Positions 1-8,100 are shown, counted from the first letter of the stretch. The stretch: 28,127 nt of DNA from Flavobacterium sp. UBA6203 (GCA_002421645.1 DIST01000061.1:1-28127); one strand, 5' to 3'. The notes: a model not told the origin generated them from the letters alone. Translations and numbers: made by a program.

Positions 1-320
<320 letters not shown>

Positions 321-337
321 TTAGATTATCAAATATA

Positions 338-370
338 AAAAAGCTCCTATTGAAAAATAGGAGTTTTTTT
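338..370 (+). terminator. Rho-independent terminator of trxB
   Basis: A perfect 7-bp stem CTCCTAT (344-350) / ATAGGAG (357-363) with a 6-base loop is followed by seven T residues. It is preceded by an A run, so it could also work on the other strand. The stop codon of the leftward gene ending at 347 lies inside the left arm. Confidence 0.85.
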
Positions 371-796
371 GTAAATTGATATTATGATTTCATTTAAACA
401 ATTTTCACAAACGACAGGTTCAATTTTATAGTCATTTAAATAAATATCATAGATGTCTTCTGTTCCTTTATGAATGTTAATTTTTTCTTTTTTGTTTAAA
501 AATATAAGTTGTGAGAGCTTGTAATCATTATTTTTATTTTTTTTAAAAATTATAACAATTTCATTTGTATTATTTCTGTCATAATATTTTTTAATAGCTT
601 TTTCAAAAGAAGAAGATATCTTGAACTCAAGATTTAAACTGTCTACCTTTCTTCTATTTACTATTAATATATTTTCATCTTCAACAAGAATATTTGAGTA
701 ATAGTTTTCTGTTTCAGTTTTAAAAATTTCTTGAGATACAGAATTTGTTGAAAATAAAGATAGTATCAATAAGGTTAGGGTCCTAAATATTATCAT
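347..796 (-). CDS. Small exported protein of unknown function
   Basis: I do not recognise this 149-residue protein. I choose the ATG at 796 because it opens a clear signal peptide (MIIFRTLTLLILSLFS, cleavage near NSVSQ). A longer reading frame back to 841 adds 15 Lys/Asn/Phe-rich residues and would start inside the gap terminator. The mature part is rich in Lys, Asn, Ile and Glu, with one CENC pair near the C-terminus (VVCENCLNEI) that could bind metal or form a disulfide. No transmembrane segment follows the signal, so it is probably periplasmic. A near-consensus promoter box TATCTTTA lies at 817-824. The stop codon sits within the trxB terminator hairpin. The very low GC suggests an accessory gene. 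Confidence 0.6.
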   Translation of the reverse strand: MIIFRTLTLLILSLFSTNSVSQEIFKTETENYYSNILVEDENILIVNRRKVDSLNLEFKISSSFEKAIKKYYDRNNTNEIVIIFKKNKNNDYKLSQLIFLNKKEKINIHKGTEDIYDIYLNDYKIEPVVCENCLNEIIISIYKKTPIFQ

Positions 797-839
797 TTGT
801 AAATAATTATATTTTTTAAAGATAATAAAATTTTTAAAC

Positions 840-872
840 AAAAAAGCCCCTAGTTTTCACTAAGAGCTTTTT
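840..872 (-). terminator. Terminator of gap
   Basis: Read on the minus strand, the arms at 860-867 and 846-853 pair over 8 bp (GCTCTTAG with CTAGGGGC, including two G-U pairs). They are flanked by an A run upstream and a T run downstream. On the plus strand the same hairpin has mismatches, so it is oriented for gap. Confidence 0.75.
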
Positions 873-891
873 AAAATTTTAAAACTATCTA

Positions 892-2340
892 CTAATAGTA
901 GCTATATCTTCTAACTTTAGCAATGTATTTCGCTAAACGAATAACTTGGTGGCTGTAACCATATTCGTTATCGTACCATACATACATTACAATGTTTTTT
1001 CCGTCTCCAGAAACAATAGTTGCATTACTGTCAAAAATAGCAGGAGCAGAAGTTCCTACAATATCCGAAGATACTAACTCGTTGTTCAAAGAGTATTTGA
1101 TTTGCTCTACAAGATCACCTTCTAAAGCGTATTTTTTCATAATGTTGTTTACTTCTTCAATAGAAGTGTTTTTTCCAACTTCTAAATTCAATACTACTAG
1201 TGAACCGTTTGGAACTGGTACACGAATCGCGTTTGAAGTTAATTTTCCAGCTAATGCAGGTAACGCTTTTGCAACAGCACTTCCAGCACCTGTTTCAGTA
1301 ATAACCATATTTAAAGCAGCAGCACGACCTCTACGGTATTTTTTGTGCATGTTATCTACTAAGTTTTGGTCATTTGTATAAGCGTGAATCGTTTCTAAGT
1401 GTCCTTTAACCACACCTAAAGTATCTTCAACCGCTTTTAAAACTGGAGTAATGGCATTCGTTGTACAAGAAGCAGCAGAATAAATATTTACTTCATCTGG
1501 ATTGTAATCTTCATGATTTACACCGTAAACTATATTTGGAACTCCTTTTCCAGGTGCTGTTAATAAAACTTTTTCAGCTCCTTTAGAAGTTAAATGACGT
1601 TTTAATGCTTCTTCAGTTGTGAAAGCTCCGGTGTTGTCGATAACTAATGCATCTTCAATTCCGTAAGCAGTATAATCAATTTCCTCTGGAGAATTTGCTG
1701 TAATGATGTGAACGGTTGTTCCGTTAATCAATAAAGCATTGTTTTCTGGATCAGCAATTACCGAACCATGAAAGTCTCCGTGAACAGAATCATAACGTAA
1801 TAATGAAGCTCTTTTTTCTAATAAAACAGCATCATTTTTATCTCTTGTTACAATTGCTCTTAAACGTAATTGTTGTCCTTTTCCAATTTTAGACATCATT
1901 TCACGAGCTAATAAACGACCAATTCTACCAAATCCGTATAAAACCACGTCTTTTGGTTTAATTTCTTGGAAGTTTTTAGCATTTTTTAATTTGTCGATAA
2001 CGAATGCTTTTGCATCGTTGTATTTGTCGTCTTCTAAATGATATTCGTAAGTTAATTTTCCAATATCAATTCTTGATGGTGGCAAATCTAAATCAACAAT
2101 AGCGCTTGCAATTTCAACTGAATCAAAAACGTTGATTGGTTTTCCAACGAATGCACCAGCGTACTCATGTAAGTTGATGATTTCGCTAACATTTTTGTCA
2201 ATTAATTGATTACGGAATAAAACCAATTCGATTGATTTGTCATACCATAAATCGCTAATTATTTTGATAAATTCTACACCAGCTTTTCTTCTGTCTGCCT
2301 GAAAAGCTAATTCTTTTTCGTATAAAGAGATATTGCTCAT
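892..2340 (-). CDS. gap: Glyceraldehyde-3-phosphate dehydrogenase, long form with N-terminal extension
   Basis: The enzyme oxidises and phosphorylates glyceraldehyde 3-phosphate with NAD(P) in glycolysis and/or gluconeogenesis. The protein has 482 residues against about 335 in classical GAPDH. The first ~130 residues are an extra helical domain, and the Rossmann fold begins at DVVLYGFGRIGR (131-142). The catalytic cysteine is Cys292 in SAASCTTNAITP and the partner histidine is His319 in ETIHAYTND. The C-terminal WYDNEYGYSHQVI helix is intact. This long architecture is known from Bacteroidota and some Proteobacteria and is an orthologue type, not a recent fusion. The gene starts with ATG, has a perfect promoter box 27 bp upstream and its own terminator, so it looks monocistronic. 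Bacteroidota often carry a second, short GAPDH, so the direction of flux through this one cannot be read from sequence. Confidence 0.95.
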   Translation of the reverse strand: MSNISLYEKELAFQADRRKAGVEFIKIISDLWYDKSIELVLFRNQLIDKNVSEIINLHEYAGAFVGKPINVFDSVEIASAIVDLDLPPSRIDIGKLTYEYHLEDDKYNDAKAFVIDKLKNAKNFQEIKPKDVVLYGFGRIGRLLAREMMSKIGKGQQLRLRAIVTRDKNDAVLLEKRASLLRYDSVHGDFHGSVIADPENNALLINGTTVHIITANSPEEIDYTAYGIEDALVIDNTGAFTTEEALKRHLTSKGAEKVLLTAPGKGVPNIVYGVNHEDYNPDEVNIYSAASCTTNAITPVLKAVEDTLGVVKGHLETIHAYTNDQNLVDNMHKKYRRGRAAALNMVITETGAGSAVAKALPALAGKLTSNAIRVPVPNGSLVVLNLEVGKNTSIEEVNNIMKKYALEGDLVEQIKYSLNNELVSSDIVGTSAPAIFDSNATIVSGDGKNIVMYVWYDNEYGYSHQVIRLAKYIAKVRRYSYY

Positions 2341-2366
2341 GAAAATAAATGTGTTGTTTTGTGGTG

Positions 2367-2374
2367 CAAAAGTA
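2367..2374 (-). promoter_or_regulatory. Bacteroidota -7 promoter box for gap
   Basis: The minus strand reads TACTTTTG, a perfect match to TAnnTTTG, 27 bp from the gap start codon. I could not place a convincing -33 TTTG. Confidence 0.6.
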
Positions 2375-2465
2375 TAGATTTCAAACGTTTTCGTAAAATT
2401 TATTTATATTTTTTTAGCGAAATATTTCGAAAAAATAAATTGGGCTTTTATTCCCTTTATTTTTC

Positions 2466-2473
2466 TACTTTTG
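2466..2473 (+). promoter_or_regulatory. Bacteroidota -7 promoter box for the PagL-like gene
   Basis: TACTTTTG matches TAnnTTTG exactly. The TTG at its end (2471-2473) is in frame with the gene, but being part of the promoter it cannot be the translation start. This places the start at the ATG at 2486. Confidence 0.65.
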
Positions 2474-2485
2474 AAAAAAAATGAA

Positions 2486-3121
2486 ATGAAATTAAAATTA
2501 CTATTTCTCCTTACCTTTTTATTTTTTATTGCAGGATACTCTCAAGATTCAATTCCAAAATATAAATGGTTACGGACAGGTTTTTTAGTTGGCTATGCTT
2601 CTCAAAACACATTTATAAAACAAGAGGCTGATTATACATACGAAAATAAAATATTAAAATTTTCAAATCATTTTAATCTGTATAGAAAAAATAAACATTT
2701 TTTTGAAATTTTAATAGAGCCAAGTTATTATCGATCAAAGCACCAAATGATAAATTATTGGTTTATACCTCACACAGTTGAAAATGGTGATGAGTTGAGA
2801 GAAAAATATATGAAATTAAAATCAATTAATGAATATGTATTGAACATTGGAATTATTTACAGGAGAAATTTGAATAATAATTCATCTGTTTTTGCTGTTT
2901 TGAACACTGGTCCAATGTATATAGATACAGATACTGAACGATTAAAGAAAGGTTTTGCTTTTAGTGATGTTTTTGGATTAGGGTATAATTATCGAATTGG
3001 TAATATTTCCTTAGATGCAAAATGTATGTTTAGACATGTTTCAAATGCCAATTTACAATTACCAAACTTTGGATTAAATGCTGTAGGATTTGAAATTGGT
3101 GTTTATAATGAACTTTTTTAA
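2486..3121 (+). CDS. PagL-like acyloxyacyl hydrolase / lipid A 3-O-deacylase family outer-membrane protein
   Basis: PagL-type enzymes are outer-membrane beta-barrels that remove an acyl chain from lipid A. This 211-residue protein starts at ATG 2486 with a signal peptide (MKLKLLFLLTFLFFIAGYSQ). The body is rich in alternating aromatic strands (FEILIEPSYYR, YVLNIGIIYRR) and ends in Phe, as barrel proteins do. Near the C-terminus lies FRHVSNANLQLPN, which contains the family's His-x-Ser-Asn signature (His184, Ser186). The third catalytic residue in Pseudomonas PagL is, from memory, a Glu 14 positions after the His. Here that position is Asn198, while Glu203 is nearby, so activity is uncertain. 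The gene is divergent from gap and followed by a strong bidirectional terminator. The family call rests on the HxSNA motif and length. Confidence 0.72.
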   Translation: MKLKLLFLLTFLFFIAGYSQDSIPKYKWLRTGFLVGYASQNTFIKQEADYTYENKILKFSNHFNLYRKNKHFFEILIEPSYYRSKHQMINYWFIPHTVENGDELREKYMKLKSINEYVLNIGIIYRRNLNNNSSVFAVLNTGPMYIDTDTERLKKGFAFSDVFGLGYNYRIGNISLDAKCMFRHVSNANLQLPNFGLNAVGFEIGVYNELF

Positions 3122-3126
3122 ACAGA

Positions 3127-3160
3127 AAAGTCGTAAATCAATCTGATTTACGACTTTATT
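3127..3160. terminator. Bidirectional terminator between the PagL-like gene and htrA
   Basis: A perfect 14-bp inverted repeat (3127-3140 / 3144-3157, core AAAGTCGTAAATCA) with a 3-base loop lies between two convergent genes. A and T runs flank it on either side. Confidence 0.85.
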
Positions 3161-3181
3161 TATGCTTTGTAATCTTAGTTT

Positions 3182-4555
3182 TTACATAATAATAACATAC
3201 ATTTGTCCATTAGGCGTTATTATTTTATATCGTACTTTTTGATTTTCTTTTTTTGCTAAATAGCTCGAAACAGTTTCCATATCTTTTGCAGCTTGGCCAT
3301 CAATACTTAAAACTACAGCTCCTTCAAAAATTTCTGCATATTCAGTATATTCTGGATTTGAAATGGATTTGATTTTAATTCCTTCTTTGATTCTAAATTG
3401 TTTTTTATCATTGGCATCGATGTCTTCAAATTCAATTCCGTTAAATTCATAATTAAGCATCTCTTTTTTTGTCAATTTTACAGGAATTGTTTTTTGTTTT
3501 CCATCTCTCATAATACTTACTTGAACAATATCATTAGGTCTTTTAGTATTGATGTGAGCTGATAATTCGGCAAAGCTATTAATTTTTTTATCATCTAATT
3601 GTACAATAATATCGCCTTTAGTTAAACCAGCTTTTTCAGCACCAGAATTTTTAGTTACTTTGTTAATATAAAATCCTTGTGTTTCGTTTATACCTAATTC
3701 TTTCGCAAAGTTTGAATTTAATTCACCACCTTCAATTCCTAAAACACCTCTTTGTACATTACCAAACTGCATTAAATCTTCAATAATTTTTCGAGTCAAA
3801 TTCGATGGAACAGCAAATGAATAACCAGCATAACTTCCTGTTGGCGAAGAAATCATCGTATTAATTCCAACTAATTCTCCACGAGTGTTTACCAAGGCAC
3901 CACCGCTATTTCCTGGATTTACCGCTGCATCTGTTTGAATAAATGATTGGATTCCATCATTTGCTAAATTTCTCGCTTTTGCTGAAACAATTCCAGCAGT
4001 AACTGTAGAATTTAAATTGTACGGATTTCCAACTGCTAAAACCCATTCGCCAACTTTTATTCCATCTGAATCTCCAAAAACAGCAAATGGCAACTTTTCA
4101 TCAGCATCAATTTTTAACAAAGCAATGTCCATTTTAGAATCGGTTCCAACTAATTTTGCTATGTATGATTTGTTGTTGTTTAATGTAACTTCCAATTCGG
4201 TTGCATCTTTAATAACATGGTTGTTTGTAACTATATAACCATCCTCAGTAATAATAACTCCAGAACCTGTTCCAATTTGCGTTTGCTCTCTGTCTCCTCT
4301 GTAACCATAAAAGAAATCCATAACAGGAATTTTAGAAACAGTTTTGTTTTTTACGTGAACAACTGCATGAATTGTATTTTCAGCTGCTGCTGTAAAATCA
4401 ATATTTTCAGCACTTAAATTTACATTTTTGGCATAATTAGGTGATGCAAGGGTAATTTTACTTGCATTATTCGGTTCTAAAAAGAATTTGTAAGCGCCTA
4501 ATGTTACGGCACCACTTAATAAAGAAACCGCGAATAAACTTCCAAATTTTTTCAT
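3182..4555 (-). CDS. degP: HtrA/DegP-family periplasmic serine protease with PDZ domains
   Basis: This protease/chaperone degrades misfolded envelope proteins. With the ATG at 4555 it has 457 residues. An upstream GTG at 4576 is in frame, but it sits only 2 bp after a perfect promoter box, so I prefer 4555. A single hydrophobic N-terminal segment (FGSLFAVSLLSGAVTLGAYKF) acts as signal or anchor. The trypsin-like domain has the full triad: His113 (TNNHVI), Asp143 (SKMDIALLKI) and Ser217 (NPGNSGGALVN). One clear PDZ domain follows (about 270-365, GVLGIEGGEL...). A degenerate second PDZ ends the protein (about 385-457), beginning near EGIKIKSISNPEY. Bacteroidota usually have one or few such proteases, so this may be the main DegP-type enzyme, though assignment to DegP, DegQ or DegS is not possible here. 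Confidence 0.93.
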   Translation of the reverse strand: MKKFGSLFAVSLLSGAVTLGAYKFFLEPNNASKITLASPNYAKNVNLSAENIDFTAAAENTIHAVVHVKNKTVSKIPVMDFFYGYRGDREQTQIGTGSGVIITEDGYIVTNNHVIKDATELEVTLNNNKSYIAKLVGTDSKMDIALLKIDADEKLPFAVFGDSDGIKVGEWVLAVGNPYNLNSTVTAGIVSAKARNLANDGIQSFIQTDAAVNPGNSGGALVNTRGELVGINTMISSPTGSYAGYSFAVPSNLTRKIIEDLMQFGNVQRGVLGIEGGELNSNFAKELGINETQGFYINKVTKNSGAEKAGLTKGDIIVQLDDKKINSFAELSAHINTKRPNDIVQVSIMRDGKQKTIPVKLTKKEMLNYEFNGIEFEDIDANDKKQFRIKEGIKIKSISNPEYTEYAEIFEGAVVLSIDGQAAKDMETVSSYLAKKENQKVRYKIITPNGQMYVIIM

Positions 4556-4577
4556 CTTTTTATAATTTTTGTTCACT

Positions 4578-4585
4578 CAAAATTA
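4578..4585 (-). promoter_or_regulatory. Bacteroidota -7 promoter box for htrA/degP
   Basis: The minus strand reads TAATTTTG, a perfect TAnnTTTG, 22 bp upstream of the ATG at 4555. Confidence 0.55.
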
Positions 4586-4654
4586 TAACAAAAAATATTC
4601 CAAAAAATCACTTTAACGCTCGATTAACAATGTTTAACATCTTATTAATATTTG

Positions 4655-4662
4655 TACTTTTG
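4655..4662 (+). promoter_or_regulatory. Bacteroidota -7 promoter box for the dapF operon
   Basis: TACTTTTG matches TAnnTTTG exactly and ends 17 bp before the dapF ATG. It would drive dapF, the acetyltransferase, mltG and the DUF2279 gene. Confidence 0.6.
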
Positions 4663-4679
4663 CATAAATTAATTACACA

Positions 4680-5465
4680 ATGCAACTTACATTTTATAAA
4701 TATCAAGGAACAGGAAACGATTTTGTTATGATTGATAATCGTACCGAATTTTTTCCCAAAAATAACACCAAACTCATCGAACAATTGTGCGACAGAAGAT
4801 TTGGTATAGGTGCTGATGGTTTGATTCTATTAGAGAATCATTCACAATATGATTTTAAAATGGTATACTATAATTCCGATGGAAACGAAAGTTCGATGTG
4901 TGGAAATGGAGGCAGATGTCTTGTCGCATTTGCCAAACAAATGGGCGTTATCGAAAATAAAGCCGAGTTTGAAGCAGTGGATGGATACCATTTCGCAACT
5001 ATTGATACGAACGGAATTGTAGCGCTTCAAATGAAAGATGTAGATACGGTGAACCAACATGAAGATTACACTTTTTTAAATACGGGTTCTCCTCATCATG
5101 TGCAATTGGTAGATAATTTAGTAGAATTAGATATTAAGACGGAAGGTGCTAAAATTCGTTATTCCGATTTGTATGGAAAAGCAGGAAGTAATGTCAATTT
5201 TGTATATCAATTAGCGAATGACATTTTTGCAGTTCGTACGTATGAGCGCGGCGTTGAAGATGAAACTTTGTCTTGTGGAACAGGAGTAACAGCGGTTGCT
5301 ATCGCCATGCATCAAACCGGAAAAACAAACAACAATATCATAGATTTAAACGTAGAAGGCGGAAAATTAAAAGTACAATTCGATGTAGATAACGGAAAAT
5401 ACACCAACGTTTTCTTAATCGGGCCAGCAACATTTGTTTTTGAAGGGAAAATTGAAATCAACTAA
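4680..5465 (+). CDS. dapF: Diaminopimelate epimerase
   Basis: The enzyme converts LL- to meso-diaminopimelate in the cytoplasm, supplying the lysine pathway and the peptidoglycan cross-linking residue. It uses two cysteines and no cofactor. Both are present: Cys74 in SMCGNGGRC and Cys199 in TLSCGTGVTA. Other family landmarks are YQGTGNDFVMIDNR at the N-terminus, FGIGADGLILLE, and RTYERGVEDETLSCG. The length of 261 residues is close to the usual size. The gene leads a tightly packed operon with the acetyltransferase 18 bp downstream and then mltG, another peptidoglycan gene, which fits a cell-wall theme. Confidence 0.97.
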   Translation: MQLTFYKYQGTGNDFVMIDNRTEFFPKNNTKLIEQLCDRRFGIGADGLILLENHSQYDFKMVYYNSDGNESSMCGNGGRCLVAFAKQMGVIENKAEFEAVDGYHFATIDTNGIVALQMKDVDTVNQHEDYTFLNTGSPHHVQLVDNLVELDIKTEGAKIRYSDLYGKAGSNVNFVYQLANDIFAVRTYERGVEDETLSCGTGVTAVAIAMHQTGKTNNNIIDLNVEGGKLKVQFDVDNGKYTNVFLIGPATFVFEGKIEIN

Positions 5466-5483
5466 TAATCAATTTTAAATATT

Positions 5484-6014
5484 TTGACTACACTTAAAGG
5501 ATATAATATTTACTTACGCGCACTTGAACCCGAGGATTTAGAGTTTATCTACAAAATAGAAAACAACGAATCGGTTTGGGAAGTAAGCAATACGCAAACG
5601 CCGTACAGTCGATTTTTGATTCGTCAGTATTTAGAAAATGCGCATCAGGATATCTACGAAGCCAAACAATTGCGGTTAGCTATTTGCTTAAATGACACAT
5701 TCAAAGCAGTGGGTTTAATTGATTTATTTGATTTTGATCCAAAAAACAATCGAGCAGGAGTTGGGATTGTCATTTCAAATGAAAGTAATCGAAATTCAGG
5801 AATCGGTTCCGAAGCTTTGCAACTTGTTGTCAATTATGCATTCAATCAATTGCAATTGCATCAATTATACGCAAATATTGGTTCAAAAAATGAAATTAGT
5901 ATTTCCCTTTTTACTAAATTTGGCTTTCAAAAAATCGGAGTAAAAAAAGATTGGAATAAAATCAACAATCAATACGAAGATGAAATGTTATATCAATTAA
6001 TCAATCACATTTAA
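5484..6014 (+). CDS. GNAT family N-acetyltransferase, RimJ/RimL type
   Basis: The protein transfers acetyl groups from acetyl-CoA to an amine. RimL-like members often act on protein N-termini or small amines, and the substrate is unknown here. It has 176 residues. The N-terminus LKGYNIYLRALEPEDLEFIY is typical of the family. The acetyl-CoA loop is in NRNSGIGSEALQLVVNYAF (around 110-130), a variant of RxxGxG with Asn-Ser before the Gly. The C-terminal strand LFTKFGFQKIGVKKDWNK is the usual end of the fold. The start codon is TTG at 5484; no in-frame ATG exists before the conserved N-terminal motif. It lies between dapF and mltG in one operon with spacers of 18 and 11 bp, a linkage I recognise from other flavobacteria. 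Confidence 0.88.
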   Translation: MTTLKGYNIYLRALEPEDLEFIYKIENNESVWEVSNTQTPYSRFLIRQYLENAHQDIYEAKQLRLAICLNDTFKAVGLIDLFDFDPKNNRAGVGIVISNESNRNSGIGSEALQLVVNYAFNQLQLHQLYANIGSKNEISISLFTKFGFQKIGVKKDWNKINNQYEDEMLYQLINHI

Positions 6015-6025
6015 AAAATAACCCC

Positions 6026-7066
6026 TTGAACGTAAAAAAAATAATTTCAATAATCGCTGTTGCCGGAATCGTAGTTGCAACTGCAGTTGGTGTTTATGTC
6101 TATTTCAAAGCTTTTACACCTAATACTCAATTTTCACAAGACGAAGTTTATGTTTACATTCCTTCTAATTCAACTTATGAACAAGTAGTCGAAATTGTAA
6201 AACCGTTTGTAAAAGATTTTGAAAAATTTGATTTCGTAGCTACATCAAGAAATTACAGTACGAATGTAAAAGCCGGAAAATTTCTTTTCAAAAAAGACAT
6301 GACGAGTTTTGATATGGTAAGAAGTTTACGTTTAAACGTCCCAGTAAAAGTAGCTTTTAACAATCAAGAAACATTAGGAAAGTTAGTACAACGTTTAGCA
6401 ACTCAATTAGAACCGGATAGTTTAAAATTAGAAGTAGCGTTTACTAATACGCCATTTCTAGAAGAAAACGGATTAACTGAAGAAACTATCTTGGCACTTT
6501 TTATTCCAAATACATACGAGTTCTATTGGAATACTCCAGCAGACAAAATCGCTCAAAAATTAGCAAAAGAATACCGTATTTTCTGGAATAAGGAACGTAC
6601 AGAAAAAGCAAAAGCGTTAGGATTAACTCCAATTCAAGTGTATACCTTAGCGTCAATTGTACATAAAGAAACGGCTAAAGTAGATGAAAGACCAACAGTA
6701 GCTGGCGTTTATTTAAACCGTTTGAAACAAGACATGCCGTTACAAGCAGATCCAACTGTCATTTTTGCAATTAAAAAACGTTCGGGTAATTTTGACCAAG
6801 AAATTAAACGCGTTTTCTTTAACGATTTGCGAATTAATTCTCCTTACAATACTTATATCAACAAAGGGTTACCTCCTGGACCAATTGCAATGCCTGATGT
6901 TTCGGCTATCGATGCGGTTTTAAATGCAGAAAAACACGATTATATTTATTTCTGTGCCAATCCAGACAAGCCGGGTTATCATGCTTTTGCATCAAGTTAC
7001 GAAGCACACCAAGTGAATGCTAAAAAATATGCTGATTGGGTGACGAAGTTAGGAATTGATCGTTAA
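6026..7066 (+). CDS. mltG: Endolytic peptidoglycan transglycosylase
   Basis: MltG cleaves nascent glycan strands at the inner membrane and sets their length. The 346-residue protein starts with TTG at 6026, since no in-frame ATG occurs before the single N-terminal transmembrane helix (residues 5-27, IISIIAVAGIVVATAVGVYV). A LysM-like/YceG region follows. The catalytic glutamate is Glu215 in LASIVHKETAKVDERP, matching the family's ASIVEKET signature. Downstream landmarks are VAGVYLNRL, MPLQADPTV, SPYNTYINKGLPPGPIAMP and YIYFCANPDKPGYHAFA, all intact. It is co-transcribed with dapF. The downstream ORF starts 13 bp after its stop within a repeat element. Confidence 0.95.
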   Translation: MNVKKIISIIAVAGIVVATAVGVYVYFKAFTPNTQFSQDEVYVYIPSNSTYEQVVEIVKPFVKDFEKFDFVATSRNYSTNVKAGKFLFKKDMTSFDMVRSLRLNVPVKVAFNNQETLGKLVQRLATQLEPDSLKLEVAFTNTPFLEENGLTEETILALFIPNTYEFYWNTPADKIAQKLAKEYRIFWNKERTEKAKALGLTPIQVYTLASIVHKETAKVDERPTVAGVYLNRLKQDMPLQADPTVIFAIKKRSGNFDQEIKRVFFNDLRINSPYNTYINKGLPPGPIAMPDVSAIDAVLNAEKHDYIYFCANPDKPGYHAFASSYEAHQVNAKKYADWVTKLGIDR

Positions 7067-7075
7067 TTTTTATAA

Positions 7076-7179
7076 GCGAATGGCTTGGGCTTTATCAGTA
7101 AACCATTTTCCTGCTTTCCATTTCAATCTATGCTTTCAGCATAGGATTTTCATTTCAATCAGGGCTAGTTGGCTATTCG
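7076..7179. repeat. REP-like hairpin element overlapping the start of the DUF2279 gene
   Basis: The ends carry CGAAT (7077-7081) and ATTCG (7175-7179) in inverted orientation. Inside are matching flanks CCATTTCAAT (7118-7127) and CATTTCAATC (7151-7160) around a perfect 6-bp hairpin, CTATGC-TTTCA-GCATAG (7128-7144). On the minus strand it reads ...AACTAGCCCTGATTGAAATG ... GGAAAGCAGGAAAATGG. From memory, this resembles a dispersed intergenic repeat of Flavobacterium genomes with a variable central hairpin. Only one copy is in this window, so the repeat status rests on recognition. Confidence 0.6.
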
Positions 7180-8063
7180 TTTTTCTGTTTGTATCTGTTT
7201 TTTCTCAGGCGCAATCGGATATCAATACTTTTTTAAAACCTTCTGATACACTAAATAAGCCTAGACGAACTGGAGTTTACATTGGCGAATCCGCTGCTTT
7301 GGGTGCTACTTTAATTGGTTTAAATCAAATTTGGTACAAAGATTATCCACAAACTAATTTTCATTTCATCAATGATAATAAGCAGTGGTTACAAATGGAT
7401 AAACTGGGCCATATGTATTCAACCTATCATTTAGGTAGAGTAGGTGCCGAAATGTTGCAATGGAGTGGCGCGTCCAAAAAAGAACAATTAATTTATGGAT
7501 CTACTCTTGGGTTAGGATTTTTAACGGTAGTTGAGGTTTTTGATGGTTTTTCACAAGAATGGGGAGCATCTTCTGGCGATATAATTGCCAATGTTTCCGG
7601 AACAGCGCTTTATGTATCACAAGAATTACTTTGGAAAGAACAACGTATTACCCCAAAATTTTCATTTCATCAAACTAAATTTGCATCGCAACGTCCAGAA
7701 ACATTAGGCGCTTCTCTAAACGAACAAATTTTGAAAGATTATAACGGTCAAACGTATTGGTTGTCGTTCAATGTTCATTCGTTCACAAAAGATAAGTTTG
7801 TTCCTAAGTGGTTAAACCTTGCTATAGGCTACGGTGGAGAAGGAATGCTGTACGGAAAAGATGCCGAAGCAATAGAAAATGGAATCATTCAAAACCCATA
7901 TCGTCAATTTTATCTGAGTTTGGATGTTGACTTGACGAAAATTACTACAAAATCACATTTTTTAAAGACGCTTTTTTCGGTTTTTAACACAATAAAAATT
8001 CCTGCACCTACTTTGCAATACGATGAGTATAACGGACTTAGAGCGCACTTCATCTACTTTTAG
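7080..8063 (+). CDS. DUF2279 / YfiM-like predicted envelope protein
   Basis: The conserved core is clear: LDKLGHMYSTYHLGRVGAEML-like and DGFSQEWGASSGDIIAN motifs are those of the DUF2279 (PF10043) family of predicted periplasmic or outer-membrane proteins; function unknown. Nearby hydrophobic strands and an aromatic C-terminus (LRAHFIYF) suggest membrane association. The start is a problem. The natural signal peptide core is LFVFLFVSVFSQAQSD, yet the 33 residues before it are encoded by the REP-like element at 7076-7179, and the first ATG in frame is at 7080 (a TTG at 7056 overlaps mltG). The element has therefore supplied or replaced the original 5' end. The gene sits at the end of the dapF-mltG operon. 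Confidence 0.8.
   Translation: MAWALSVNHFPAFHFNLCFQHRIFISIRASWLFVFLFVSVFSQAQSDINTFLKPSDTLNKPRRTGVYIGESAALGATLIGLNQIWYKDYPQTNFHFINDNKQWLQMDKLGHMYSTYHLGRVGAEMLQWSGASKKEQLIYGSTLGLGFLTVVEVFDGFSQEWGASSGDIIANVSGTALYVSQELLWKEQRITPKFSFHQTKFASQRPETLGASLNEQILKDYNGQTYWLSFNVHSFTKDKFVPKWLNLAIGYGGEGMLYGKDAEAIENGIIQNPYRQFYLSLDVDLTKITTKSHFLKTLFSVFNTIKIPAPTLQYDEYNGLRAHFIYF
7343..7351 (+). other. Isolated perfect DnaA-box match
   Basis: TTATCCACA occurs once inside the DUF2279 coding sequence. A single 9-mer in coding DNA is probably chance and is listed only because dnaA lies 3 kb away. Confidence 0.15.
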
Positions 8064-8075
8064 AAAAGATTAACG

Positions 8076-8100
8076 TGTTGTAAATCAACATTATAATTTT
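8076..8100 (+). terminator. Weak terminator candidate after the DUF2279 gene
   Basis: A 5-bp stem TGTTG (8076-8080) / CAACA (8086-8090) is followed by TTATAATTTTTTTT. The stem is short and lacks GC strength. Confidence 0.35.

Noticed and set aside
992..1381. Plus-strand ORF opposite gap
   Set aside because: It is antisense to the conserved catalytic part of GAPDH and has no features of its own.
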